From JAUIAS01 sp030425395 (GTDB lineage: Bacteria; Pseudomonadota; Alphaproteobacteria; Rhodobacterales; Rhodobacteraceae): a DNA stretch of 64,000 nt. A program made the translations under genes and the position numbers. Location: NCBI GenBank assembly GCA_043553855.1, contig CP121336.1:620001-684000 (forward strand), in the 5' to 3' direction. This document shows, one piece after another, positions 9,149 through 17,246 of this stretch (position 1 is its first letter; each line of letters starts with the position of its first letter). A model generated the notes under the pieces. It was given only the letters and a program-made list of their open reading frames with translations. It did no database searches and was not told where the DNA came from.

Positions 9149-9597
9149 TGTTCGTTCCCGCCAGAGACGAATTTCATAAGCAGCGACACGAGGCTCACCG
9201 AGCCTTGGGTATCGAGAATCTCTTCGCCAGCCGACAGGTAGTAAGGTGATCCGCCGGGCATGATTTCCACGAAATTCCCACCCAGCAATCCTTCGGACGA
9301 TATCACGATCGCGCTGTCATCAGGCAGTTCGATCCCGTTGGCGATGGTGACGGTGGTTTCAGCGCGATAGGTTTCAGGATTGAGCGTGACCCCGGTCACC
9401 GACCCGATCTTGACCCCCGCAAGGCGCACATCCGTTCCCACATCAACCCCTTCGAGCGATCGGAACGACGCGGTCAGCGGATAGCCCGCCCCACCCGCAG
9501 ACAGCCCCGTTACCTGAGAGGCGTAGACGCCGAACGCGATAGCGGCAGCCAATACGACGCCCCCAACCGCGATTTCCGAAACGCTATGCGATGACAT
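9145..9597 (-). CDS. mlaD: MCE-domain lipid-binding protein, MlaD family
   Basis: 150 residues: one N-terminal membrane anchor (about 8-27, AVGGVVLAAAIAFGVYASQV) and a single MCE domain (about 38-120) with GVDVGTDVRLAGVKIGSV and VISSEGLLGGNFVEIMPGG. MlaD proteins form a hexameric ring in the periplasm that carries phospholipids for an ABC transporter. No mlaE or mlaF is adjacent; the neighbours are an NDUFA12-like gene 3 bases upstream and DUF2155 downstream, so any ABC partners must be encoded elsewhere. Confidence 0.88.
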   Translation of the reverse strand: MSSHSVSEIAVGGVVLAAAIAFGVYASQVTGLSAGGAGYPLTASFRSLEGVDVGTDVRLAGVKIGSVTGVTLNPETYRAETTVTIANGIELPDDSAIVISSEGLLGGNFVEIMPGGSPYYLSAGEEILDTQGSVSLVSLLMKFVSGGNEQ

Positions 9598-9600
9598 GGG

Positions 9601-9984
9601 TTATTCCGGTGACCAGGCTTCGTAGTCCTGCCGCGCAACCGGTTCGGGCCGGCGCAGCGACCCGGCGGGCGCATAGGCCATTGCCGTCCCGGTCAGGTTT
9701 TCCTGATGCGGCTTTTCCCACGCTTTGTGCACCAGCGGTTTGTCGGTGGGCGTTTCGTCCCATGTCCGGTGCAGCCAGCCATGCCAATCGGGATTCACCC
9801 TGCTGGCTTCGGCTTCGCCGTTAAAGATCACCCAACGGCGGCTATCGTCGTGGGTCTTGTAGTAAACGTTGCCTTCGTTGTCCTCCCCCACACGGACGCC
9901 CTTGCGCCATGTGAAGAGCTGAGTGTTCAGCGTTTGGCCGTTCCACCAAGTGACAGACCGCAACAACGTATTAAGGATACCCAT
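9601..9984 (-). CDS. NADH:ubiquinone oxidoreductase accessory subunit, NDUFA12 family
   Basis: 127 residues. ATG 9984 is chosen because GGAGG lies five bases upstream; a TTG start four codons earlier would place that site inside the gene. The family motifs are visible: WWNGQTLNTQLFTWRKGVRV, EGNVYYKTHDDSRRWVIFNG and the WHGWLHRTWDE segment. NDUFA12 is an accessory subunit of complex I in mitochondria and alphaproteobacteria. It heads the three-gene run with mlaD and DUF2155. Confidence 0.9.
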   Translation of the reverse strand: MGILNTLLRSVTWWNGQTLNTQLFTWRKGVRVGEDNEGNVYYKTHDDSRRWVIFNGEAEASRVNPDWHGWLHRTWDETPTDKPLVHKAWEKPHQENLTGTAMAYAPAGSLRRPEPVARQDYEAWSPE

Positions 9985-10099
9985 GAAAGCCTCCAAGATG
10001 CTTGGGCAAGATATGGACCATCAAAGCGCCAAGGTCCAGAGGCTCCGGGCGGGACACGGGCGCGCAGGGGCGATAACCCGCCACGCCTGTGAACCACCC

Positions 10100-10462
10100 C
10101 TAGGCTGCGTCAGGGGCCAGCGCGGTAACTTCGATTTCGATCCGGTATTTTGGGTCGATCAGACCACATTGGATCATCGTAGCCGCAGGTGGGTGATCCC
10201 CGAACACCTCGCTCAGGACCGGCCAGCAGGGTTCGAACTCGGCCGCATCGGGCAGCATATATGTCACCCGCACAACCCTGTCGAAGCCTGATCCGGCCTC
10301 TTGCAAAGCCTTTCCAATCACCCCCAGCGCATCGCGGCACTGGGTCACAACGTCATCGCCCTGCCCCACCGTGCCTGCGACATGCACAAAGCCGCCAGCG
10401 ACCACCGCGCGGCAATAGCCGATCTTTTCCTCGAACGGGCTACCGGTAAAAACACGTTTCAT
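10100..10462 (-). CDS. RidA-family protein (YjgF/YER057c/UK114)
   Basis: 120 residues from ATG 10462, which has GAGGTG seven bases upstream. Homologues hydrolyse reactive imine/enamine intermediates of PLP enzymes or act in catabolic pathways. The family core AEFEPCWPVLSEVFGDHPPA ... CGLIDPKYRIEIEVTALAP is clear. In place of the classical RidA catalytic arginine near residue 105, the segment reads DPKYRIEIE, so the position is approximately conserved; a deaminase role is likely but unproven. It lies 74 bases downstream of clpX on the same strand. Confidence 0.82.
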   Translation of the reverse strand: MKRVFTGSPFEEKIGYCRAVVAGGFVHVAGTVGQGDDVVTQCRDALGVIGKALQEAGSGFDRVVRVTYMLPDAAEFEPCWPVLSEVFGDHPPAATMIQCGLIDPKYRIEIEVTALAPDAA

Positions 10463-10536
10463 TCTTGTCACCTCAAATAAAAAGGGCGCGGACCATCTGG
10501 CCAGCGCCCCCAATTCCATACACCGATCCCGGGCCG

Positions 10537-11805
10537 TCAGCCCGCGGTTGCGGTTTCTTTTTCCTCATCGGCATAGATCATCAAGGGTGCCGCAGGCGAA
10601 TTCACCGATTCTTCGTTCACCACAACCTTGGTCACACTATCCAAACCCGGCAGTTCGAACATCGTATCGAGAAGAATATCTTCGAGGATCGAGCGCAACC
10701 CACGCGCGCCGGTCTTGCGTTCAATGGCGCGCTTGGCAATCGCCTTGAGCGCATCATCGGTGAACTGCAGTTCCGTTTCCTCGAGTTCAAACAGACGCTG
10801 ATACTGCTTGACCAGTGCGTTCTTGGGCGCGGTCAAGATAGTGACGAGGGCTTCTTCGTCCAGATCTTCGAGCGTCGCGATCACGGGCAGGCGGCCGACA
10901 AATTCGGGAATCAAACCGAACTTCAGCAGATCCTCAGGTTCAAGATCGGTAAAGATCTCGCCAACGCCGCGTTCATCGTCGGCGCGCACATCGGCACCAA
11001 AGCCCATCGCGCTGCCCTTGCCACGCTGCGCGATGATCTTGTCCAGACCGGCAAAGGCCCCGCCGCAGATAAACAGGATATTCGTCGTATCCACTTGCAG
11101 GAATTCCTGCTGCGGATGCTTGCGCCCGCCCTGCGGCGGCACAGAGGCAACCGTGCCTTCCATCAGTTTCAGCAATGCCTGCTGAACGCCTTCGCCCGAT
11201 ACGTCGCGGGTGATGGACGGGTTTTCGGATTTGCGCGTGATCTTGTCGACCTCGTCGATATAGACGATGCCACGCTGCGCCCGTTCCACGTTGTATTCGC
11301 TGGACTGCAACAGCTTGAGAATGATGTTCTCAACATCTTCACCAACATAGCCCGCTTCGGTCAGCGTGGTCGCATCAGCCATCGTAAAGGGCACATCAAG
11401 AATGCGCGCCAGCGTCTGGGCCAGAAGCGTTTTGCCGCAACCGGTCGGGCCGATCAGAAGAATGTTGGATTTGGCCAGCTCGATGTCCGATCCGGACTTC
11501 TGCGAATGGTTGAGCCGTTTGTAATGGTTGTGAACCGCAACCGACAAAACCCGCTTGGCCCGCGCCTGACCGATCACGTAATCGTCCAGCACTCCGCAAA
11601 TATCCTGTGGGGTCGGCACACCATCGGTCGCCTTCAAACCGGACGCCTTGGTTTCCTCACGGATGATGTCCATGCACAGCTCGACGCATTCATCACAGAT
11701 GAACACCGTCGGCCCCGCGATCAGCTTGCGCACCTCATGCTGGCTCTTACCGCAAAAGCTGCAATATAGCGTGTTCTTGCTGTCGCCGCTTGAGTTCGTT
11801 GCCAT
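10537..11805 (-). CDS. clpX: ATP-dependent Clp protease ATP-binding subunit ClpX
   Basis: 422 residues. AAA+ unfoldase that feeds substrates to ClpP. The N-terminal zinc-binding domain has C15-x2-C18 and C37-x2-C40 (YCSFCGKS, ICDEC). Walker A is GPTGCGKT (119-126), the pore loop GYVGED, Walker B IVYIDEVDKI and the IGF-type loop (GLIPEFVGRLP region) are present. It lies downstream of clpP on the same strand, separated by 165 bases containing a probable terminator, so it probably has its own promoter. Confidence 0.98.
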   Translation of the reverse strand: MATNSSGDSKNTLYCSFCGKSQHEVRKLIAGPTVFICDECVELCMDIIREETKASGLKATDGVPTPQDICGVLDDYVIGQARAKRVLSVAVHNHYKRLNHSQKSGSDIELAKSNILLIGPTGCGKTLLAQTLARILDVPFTMADATTLTEAGYVGEDVENIILKLLQSSEYNVERAQRGIVYIDEVDKITRKSENPSITRDVSGEGVQQALLKLMEGTVASVPPQGGRKHPQQEFLQVDTTNILFICGGAFAGLDKIIAQRGKGSAMGFGADVRADDERGVGEIFTDLEPEDLLKFGLIPEFVGRLPVIATLEDLDEEALVTILTAPKNALVKQYQRLFELEETELQFTDDALKAIAKRAIERKTGARGLRSILEDILLDTMFELPGLDSVTKVVVNEESVNSPAAPLMIYADEEKETATAG

Positions 11806-11914
11806 GATCTACCTTTCGGGCTTCGATGTGTATTAAGCCCCAATGCGCCACCAAGAGCGCGACTGGACCCATCGTATTCATCAGCTTAGGCCAGCGAAAC
11901 TGGCTCTACAATAT

Positions 11915-11950
11915 CAAAATGGCCCGGGCGCTTTGTCGCGCCCCAGGCCC
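11915..11950 (-). terminator. Probable rho-independent terminator between clpP and clpX
   Basis: On the minus strand, GGGCGC-GACAAA-GCGCCC, extended by flanking GGCC pairing with one bulge, is followed by a short ATTTTG tract. It sits 20 bases after the clpP stop. The U-tract is weak, so termination may be partial, allowing some read-through into clpX. Confidence 0.5.
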
Positions 11951-11970
11951 GTTTCAGGCCATGCCAACGC

Positions 11971-12600
11971 TTATGCGTCCGCGTCATCGCCTGCGGATCG
12001 GCTGGCCACGATTTCGTCGATGTGGCCCCAATCCTTGGCTTCTTCGGGCGACATGAAGTTGTCGCGATCCAGCGCCTTTTCAACGGCTTTCTTGGTCTGG
12101 CCCGTGTGCTTGACATAGATGTCATACAGCCGATCCTTGAGCTTCTGGGTCTCGGCCGCGTGGATCATGATATCCGACGCCTGACCCTGATACCCGCCTG
12201 ACGGCTGGTGCACCATGATGCGGCTGTTGGGCAGCGAAAACCGCATTCCCGCTTCGCCGCCAGCCAGCAGGACCGACCCCATCGACGCAGCTTGTCCGAT
12301 GCACAGGGTGGACACCTTCGGCTTGATGTACTGCATCGTGTCATAAATCGCGAGACCCGAGGTCACCACACCACCCGGCGAATTGATGTAAAGGCTGATC
12401 TCCTTCTTGGGGTTCTCCGCCTCGAGATGCAAAAGCTGTGCCACAATCAGGTGGGCCATACCGTCATGCACAGGACCATTGATGAAAACGATCCGCTCCT
12501 TGAGCAGTCGTGAAAAAATATCATACGCCCGTTCTCCGCGGCTGGTCTGCTCGACGACCATGGGAACGAGATTCATGTAGGTTTCAAGGGGATCATGCAT
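11971..12600 (-). CDS. clpP: ATP-dependent Clp protease proteolytic subunit ClpP
   Basis: 209 residues from ATG 12600, the family start MHDPLETYMNLVPMVVEQTSRGERAYD. Serine peptidase forming the degradation chamber used with ClpX or ClpA. The catalytic triad is visible: S106 in GQAASMGSVL, H131 in IMVHQPSGG and D180 in LDRDNFMS. An in-frame extension to 12720 has proline/arginine-rich non-family sequence and is leader DNA. Confidence 0.98.
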   Translation of the reverse strand: MHDPLETYMNLVPMVVEQTSRGERAYDIFSRLLKERIVFINGPVHDGMAHLIVAQLLHLEAENPKKEISLYINSPGGVVTSGLAIYDTMQYIKPKVSTLCIGQAASMGSVLLAGGEAGMRFSLPNSRIMVHQPSGGYQGQASDIMIHAAETQKLKDRLYDIYVKHTGQTKKAVEKALDRDNFMSPEEAKDWGHIDEIVASRSAGDDADA

Positions 12601-12735
12601 GCGTGTCTGACCTGCTGTTTTCTGGGCCGGGATCCTCCCCGGCGTGGCGTTACCCTGAGTCTTAGTGTCGGGCCAGAGGGGCTGCAAGGGGGGGCCGCGT
12701 ATTGATTGCGTCTCTTGCACCGCTAGTTCCCGGCC

Positions 12736-13944
12736 ATGACCGACGCATCCTCATCGTTTTTCTCTCCCGACCGCCGCTCCGGGCTGATCGCCCTGACGCG
12801 CTTCCTCGATCGCGCGGGCCGGGCCTATGCCAGCAACCGCAATCATGATCACGGCCCCGGCAGGCATGACAATGTCTCGCGCCTGTCGCCTTGGATCCGC
12901 CACCGTAGCCTGACCGAAGAAGAAATCCTCAAGGCCGTTCTCGCCCGCCACGGGGCCCACGCCGCCGAGAAATTCATTCAGGAGGTCTTCTGGCGCACCT
13001 ACTGGAAAGGCTGGCTCGAACTGCGCCCCGCCGTCTGGACTCAGTATCAGGCGGGGCTGATGCGGGCGCGCGACGATATCGCCACGCAATCCGGCCTGCA
13101 TGATCGCTGGGTCTCGGCCTGCAACGGCGATACAGGGATCGCGTGTTTTGACGCGTGGGCTCAGGAACTCACCACGACAGGCTACCTTCACAATCATGCG
13201 CGCATGTGGTTTGCCTCGATATGGATATTCACTTTGAAGTTGCCTTGGGAACTGGGCGCGGATTTTTTCCTGCGCCACTTGCTGGACGGCGACGCGGCCG
13301 CAAACACCCTCGGCTGGCGCTGGGTCGCGGGCATCCAGACCCCGGGCAAGACCTACCTAGCGCGCCCTGACAATATCGCGCGCTATACCGACGGGCGCTT
13401 CGCAGCCCCTCAGGGGCTGGCCCAATCCGCGCCACCGGTGCCAGCGCTTCCGGTCCCGCCGCCGCGCGCATTGCCTGCGCCCGTTCCGATAGACCCAAAG
13501 GCCCGCACCGGGCTGCTGATCACGCCCGAGGACCTGTCGCCGGCTCTGCTGGCCGACCAGCTTGACGCGCTGTCGATCACCCCGGTGACCACCGCCACGA
13601 CAACCCATCGGCAGCGGATCAGCCCCCTCACCGTGGCACCGCACGTCTTGTCTTTTGAAAACGAACTGGTTCAGGACATGCGTGACCGCTGGGCCGATCG
13701 CCTTGGTCCCCTTGCCCCGATCAGCGGTCTCGCCGAATGGGCCGCGCAGCATCAGCTCGATCAAATCGTGACGCTCTGGGCCCCCACCGGCCCCGAAGCA
13801 GACGCCCTCGCCCGCCTCGACGGACCCCGCATTGTGCCTGTGATGCGCCCATATGACCGTCGCGCATGGCCACACGCAACCCACGGCTTTTTTCGCTTTC
13901 GGGCACAGATCCCGGCCCTGCTCGACGCGCTGTCACAGGGCTGA
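12736..13944 (+). CDS. Photolyase/cryptochrome-type FAD-binding protein with unusual domain order
   Basis: 402 residues. Residues 1-240 match the photolyase FAD-binding helical domain: NVSRLSPWIRHRSL, EKFIQEVFWRTYWKGWLELR, TTTGYLHNHARMWFASIWIF, FFLRHLLDGDAAANTLGWRW and GIQTPGKTYLARPDNIARYT. The usual N-terminal antenna-binding alpha/beta domain is missing. Instead, about 150 residues follow (about 250-400), with alternating predicted strands and helices: GLLITPEDLSPALLADQL, ISGLAEWAAQHQLDQIVTLW, GPRIVPVMRPYDRRAW. Probable blue-light/FAD protein, for DNA repair or signalling. It diverges from clpP with about 135 bases between. The FAD domain is confident, the activity is not. Confidence 0.8.
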   Translation: MTDASSSFFSPDRRSGLIALTRFLDRAGRAYASNRNHDHGPGRHDNVSRLSPWIRHRSLTEEEILKAVLARHGAHAAEKFIQEVFWRTYWKGWLELRPAVWTQYQAGLMRARDDIATQSGLHDRWVSACNGDTGIACFDAWAQELTTTGYLHNHARMWFASIWIFTLKLPWELGADFFLRHLLDGDAAANTLGWRWVAGIQTPGKTYLARPDNIARYTDGRFAAPQGLAQSAPPVPALPVPPPRALPAPVPIDPKARTGLLITPEDLSPALLADQLDALSITPVTTATTTHRQRISPLTVAPHVLSFENELVQDMRDRWADRLGPLAPISGLAEWAAQHQLDQIVTLWAPTGPEADALARLDGPRIVPVMRPYDRRAWPHATHGFFRFRAQIPALLDALSQG

Positions 13945-14001
13945 ACAACGCACCCGCACCCTGCTTCTTTCTCGTGGGAAATACCCCCGCCGGAGGCAAT
14001 C

Positions 14002-14023
14002 GCACCGCCCCGAAGGGCGGTGC
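14002..14023. terminator. Stem-loop between the photolyase-like gene and soxF
   Basis: GCACCGCCC-CGAA-GGGCGGTGC is a perfect 9-bp stem with a CGAA loop (TTCG on the other strand), between two convergent genes. A second smaller hairpin (GGCACC...GGTGCC, about 14035-14050) lies nearer soxF. There is no strong U-tract on either side, but the location suits a bidirectional terminator. Confidence 0.5.
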
Positions 14024-14065
14024 TCAAGAAGCGTGGCACCGCAAGGTGCCTCCGCAAGCCTGGGA

Positions 14066-15331
14066 TCAGCCGAACATGTCCGAGGTGATCCCCTCATACC
14101 ATCCGATGGATTCCTCATAGGTCGTCTTGCGCAGTGCCGCGTCTTCGCCCGTGGCACTGATAAACCCGTCGACCTTGGCGATCTTCTCGTCCGTCGCCGC
14201 GTAGGTCGCGCCTACCTTGACACCATCATCGGTGCCAATCAGCGACCAGCAGGTATTGGAGAACTTCGCCGGGAAAACCTTGCTTCCCAACAGCGCGCCG
14301 CGCACCGCCATGGCAGCAACCTTGGCCTGGCTATTCGCCGAGAACCCGGATTTCGGCATGTCGCCCTGGTTGGTGGCATCGCCGAGCACGTGGATGTTCT
14401 CGTCCATGCGGCTTTGCATGGTGTGGCCATTCACCGGGGCCCAGTTGCCTTCGGTGATCCCTGCCATTTCGCAGATGCGGCCCGCTTTCATCGCCGGGAT
14501 CACGTTACAGACATCGACCTTGGTTTCTTCACCGTCGATGGTCACGGTCATCGCATCGGGATTCACCGACACGTTGCCGCCGCCAAAGTCCGATCCGATC
14601 CAGTCAACCATGCCTTCGTAGTGGTTGGCCCATCCCTCCTGGAAAAGCGCCATCTTCGAGAACTTCGGCTTGGGGTCGGCCACGATGATCTTGGCCGTCG
14701 GATTGTCGCGCTTGAGCATATGCGCCACCATGCTGACCCGCTCGTAGGGGCCGGGAGGGCAGCGATAGGGATTGGGCGGGGCCACCATTGCAAATGTGCC
14801 GCCCTGCGGCATGGCCTCGATCTGCGCCTTGAGCAATTCTGACTGCGATCCGGCCTTATAGGCATGCGGCATGGCGTTCTGGGCGTTGATGTCCCAGCCG
14901 GGCACGGCACCGTCCACGAAATCAATGCCGGGGCTGAGGATCAGGCGATCATAGTTGAGCGTGCTGCCGCCCGCCAGACTCACCGTGCGCGCGTCACGAT
15001 CAATCCCAACGGCCCAGTCATGCACCACGTTGATGCCATACTCTGACGCCAGAGTGCCGTAGGAATGGGCGATGCTCTCAAGCGTGCGGAAGCCACCCAT
15101 ATACAGGTTCGAGAAGAAGCAGGTGTAATAGGTGCGCGTGGGTTCGACCAGGGTGACATCAATCGCACCCTTGCTGTCCTTGGCGATGTAACGCGCCGCA
15201 GTCGCGCCGCCCGCGCCGCCGCCGATCACGACAACCTTGGGCCGTGCATTCTGTGCAAATACGGCAGGCGCCGACAGCGACGCCGTCACTGCAAGCCCGG
15301 CACCGATAAAGCCGCGTCTGTTTATAGTCAT
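14066..15331 (-). CDS. soxF: SoxF, flavocytochrome c sulfide dehydrogenase-type flavoprotein
   Basis: 421 residues. Tat signal with NRRGFIGAGLAVTASL, so exported folded to the periplasm. FAD-binding Rossmann motif VVVIGGGAGGATAARYI (about 33-49). Both cysteines expected for the redox disulfide of FCSD flavoproteins are present: C191 in PYRCPPGPYERV and C361 in SNTCWSLIG. It probably oxidises sulfide and passes electrons to the SoxE cytochrome encoded just upstream (137 bases). It is the last gene of the sox locus on this strand; the soxG and soxH known from Paracoccus are absent here. Confidence 0.92.
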   Translation of the reverse strand: MTINRRGFIGAGLAVTASLSAPAVFAQNARPKVVVIGGGAGGATAARYIAKDSKGAIDVTLVEPTRTYYTCFFSNLYMGGFRTLESIAHSYGTLASEYGINVVHDWAVGIDRDARTVSLAGGSTLNYDRLILSPGIDFVDGAVPGWDINAQNAMPHAYKAGSQSELLKAQIEAMPQGGTFAMVAPPNPYRCPPGPYERVSMVAHMLKRDNPTAKIIVADPKPKFSKMALFQEGWANHYEGMVDWIGSDFGGGNVSVNPDAMTVTIDGEETKVDVCNVIPAMKAGRICEMAGITEGNWAPVNGHTMQSRMDENIHVLGDATNQGDMPKSGFSANSQAKVAAMAVRGALLGSKVFPAKFSNTCWSLIGTDDGVKVGATYAATDEKIAKVDGFISATGEDAALRKTTYEESIGWYEGITSDMFG

Positions 15332-15468
15332 TGGTAATCCTCCCTTGGATCATGTTTGTTTTGGTCCGCGAACGTTCGGGTTTGGCCCTGATGCAGCGGG
15401 AATAGGTCGGCGCTCTCCCAAACGCGGACCCGGTGGCGCTGCCCCTTGTTTCCGGGGCGTTACGCAGG

Positions 15469-16191
15469 TCAGTTTGCCAGTCGGCCGAAGTAGGCGGCCA
15501 GTGCGGCAATTTCTTCGTCGGACAATCGCCCAGCCATCATCTGCATGACAGGGTGTGGGCGCAGCTTGCGTTTGTAAGCGTGCATGGCCACGACAAAGTC
15601 TTCTTCGGGCCAATACACGATCGACGGGATACCGTCGTCTCCGCCATCGCTCTGATGACAGGTTGTGCATTCGCTCGACAGGTATTCACCGTATTCAGGA
15701 TCACCCACGATGGCCAGTATTTCCGGCGTCAGTTCCACTTCGTGCTTGCGCGCGGTTGGCTCTGCTTCGGGAATGTTTGCCGGATTGTCCGAGTAGGTCC
15801 GCAGATAGGCCAGAACATCCGCACGATCCTGCGGCTGTTTCAGACCGCGAAAGCTCATCCGCGTGCCCGACACCAGCGCGCGGGGGTTTTCCAGATAGGC
15901 ATCCAGGGTTTCGAGATCCCAGACAAGCCCGTCATTGCCCGCCCGTGTCATCGACTTGGAGTAGCGATAGCCCTCATGCGCACCTGCAGCGCGGCCGAAA
16001 ATCCCGTTCAGATGCGGGCCAATCCGGTCGGTGGCGTTCGGGCCAACAAGATGGCAGCCCGAACATTTGGAGTAGATCTTTGCGCCGCGCGTCGGATCAC
16101 CTATGGCGTCGGCGGCTTCTTCGGCCACCGCGGCCCATGGAAGGATCGCGGCGGCAACAAGAAGGGCAAAGAACCGGGTCACGGCGATCAC
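15469..16191 (-). CDS. soxE: SoxE, periplasmic diheme c-type cytochrome
   Basis: 240 residues with a signal peptide. It uses a GTG start that overlaps the soxD stop in GTGA, so translation is coupled. Two heme c motifs: CSGCH (43-47) and CTTCH (175-179). Candidate methionine ligands are in GTRMSFRGL and near HPVMQMM. Expected to be the cytochrome partner of SoxF and to carry electrons to the respiratory chain. Confidence 0.92.
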   Translation of the reverse strand: MIAVTRFFALLVAAAILPWAAVAEEAADAIGDPTRGAKIYSKCSGCHLVGPNATDRIGPHLNGIFGRAAGAHEGYRYSKSMTRAGNDGLVWDLETLDAYLENPRALVSGTRMSFRGLKQPQDRADVLAYLRTYSDNPANIPEAEPTARKHEVELTPEILAIVGDPEYGEYLSSECTTCHQSDGGDDGIPSIVYWPEEDFVVAMHAYKRKLRPHPVMQMMAGRLSDEEIAALAAYFGRLAN

Positions 16192-17246
16192 TCAGCCGGA
16201 TGCGACTTGAGATATTCGATCACCGCCGCGATGTCGTCTTCCTTGCGCAGACCTGCAAAGGACATCTTGGTGCCCTTCATGTATGCCTTGGGTTTGGCAA
16301 GGAAGGCCGCCAGTTCTTCTGCATTCCAGACAAGACCGCCATCGGCAGCAGCGATCAACGCCTTGGAGTAACGGAAGCCTTCGACCGATCCGGCGGGATG
16401 GCCGACGACACCGTTCAGAATCGGGCCGCTGCGATTTTTGGCTTTGTCGCCAACCTGGTGGCAGGACTTACACTTCTTGAAAACCTTTTCGCCCTCTTCG
16501 ACCAGCGCCATATCCAGTGCGACAGGTTCCGGTGCAGCCGGTGCCGCTTCTGCGGGCTCGGCGGCGGCGGTCTGCACGGCGGGTTCCTCGGAAGCGGTCG
16601 CCGCTTCTGCGCCCTCTTCTTCGGGCGTCACGTCAAGCACGGTGGCGCGCATGGTGATCTTGACGTCTTCCTTGCAGTTTTCCATGCAGGGTTCGGTCCG
16701 CCAGATGGCATATTCCGTTTCGGCGCGGTCGTCGATGATAAAGCCATCGGCGTTTTCCATCTCGACGTCCAAGAAGGTTTCCTTGGACAGCACGAAATCG
16801 TCGTCGATCATGTCGTTGGAATAAAGGATGTAGGCGGTGATCGCATAGGTGTCGTCCGCCGACAGTGTCTGGGCCGCGCCAAACGGCATCGACCGATGCA
16901 CATAGTCCCATACCGTGGAGAGATAGGGCCAGTAGCTGCCGACCGTCTTGAGCGGGTCGTCATCGGCGAGCGTGCCGTTGCCACCAGCCAGCTTGGGCCA
17001 GTTGTCGACACCCTCGGCAAAGGAGCCGTGGCAGATGGCGCAGTTTTCCTCGAACAGCGGTTCGCCGGCAATCGCGTCACCCGATCCATCGGGCAATCCG
17101 GTGCCATCAGGGCTGATGTCCAGATCCCATGCGGCGACTTCCTCGGGAAGCGCGGGACGGCCAAGGCCCAGCTTTTCGGCCAGAACCGGCGTCGCCGCCA
17201 GCGTGACCAATGCAGTTGCGGTAAGAAGTTTAGGAAACTTCGACAT
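16188..17246 (-). CDS. soxD: SoxD, diheme cytochrome subunit of sulfane dehydrogenase SoxCD
   Basis: 352 residues with a signal peptide (MSKFPKLLTATALVTLAATPVLA). Two c-heme motifs: CAICH (69-73) and CKSCH (259-263), in two cytochrome modules separated by an Ala/Glu/Pro-rich linker (about 205-243). With SoxC it removes six electrons from the sulfane sulfur held on SoxY. The start overlaps the soxC stop by 17 bases. The second module, NGVVGHPAGSVEGFRYSKAL ... YMKGTKMSFAGLRKEDD, is a standard cytochrome c fold. Confidence 0.95.
   Translation of the reverse strand: MSKFPKLLTATALVTLAATPVLAEKLGLGRPALPEEVAAWDLDISPDGTGLPDGSGDAIAGEPLFEENCAICHGSFAEGVDNWPKLAGGNGTLADDDPLKTVGSYWPYLSTVWDYVHRSMPFGAAQTLSADDTYAITAYILYSNDMIDDDFVLSKETFLDVEMENADGFIIDDRAETEYAIWRTEPCMENCKEDVKITMRATVLDVTPEEEGAEAATASEEPAVQTAAAEPAEAAPAAPEPVALDMALVEEGEKVFKKCKSCHQVGDKAKNRSGPILNGVVGHPAGSVEGFRYSKALIAAADGGLVWNAEELAAFLAKPKAYMKGTKMSFAGLRKEDDIAAVIEYLKSHPAE

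Noticed and set aside
10465..11769. Long open frame antisense to clpX
   Set aside because: Consequence of GC-rich codon bias; the clpX frame carries all conserved motifs.
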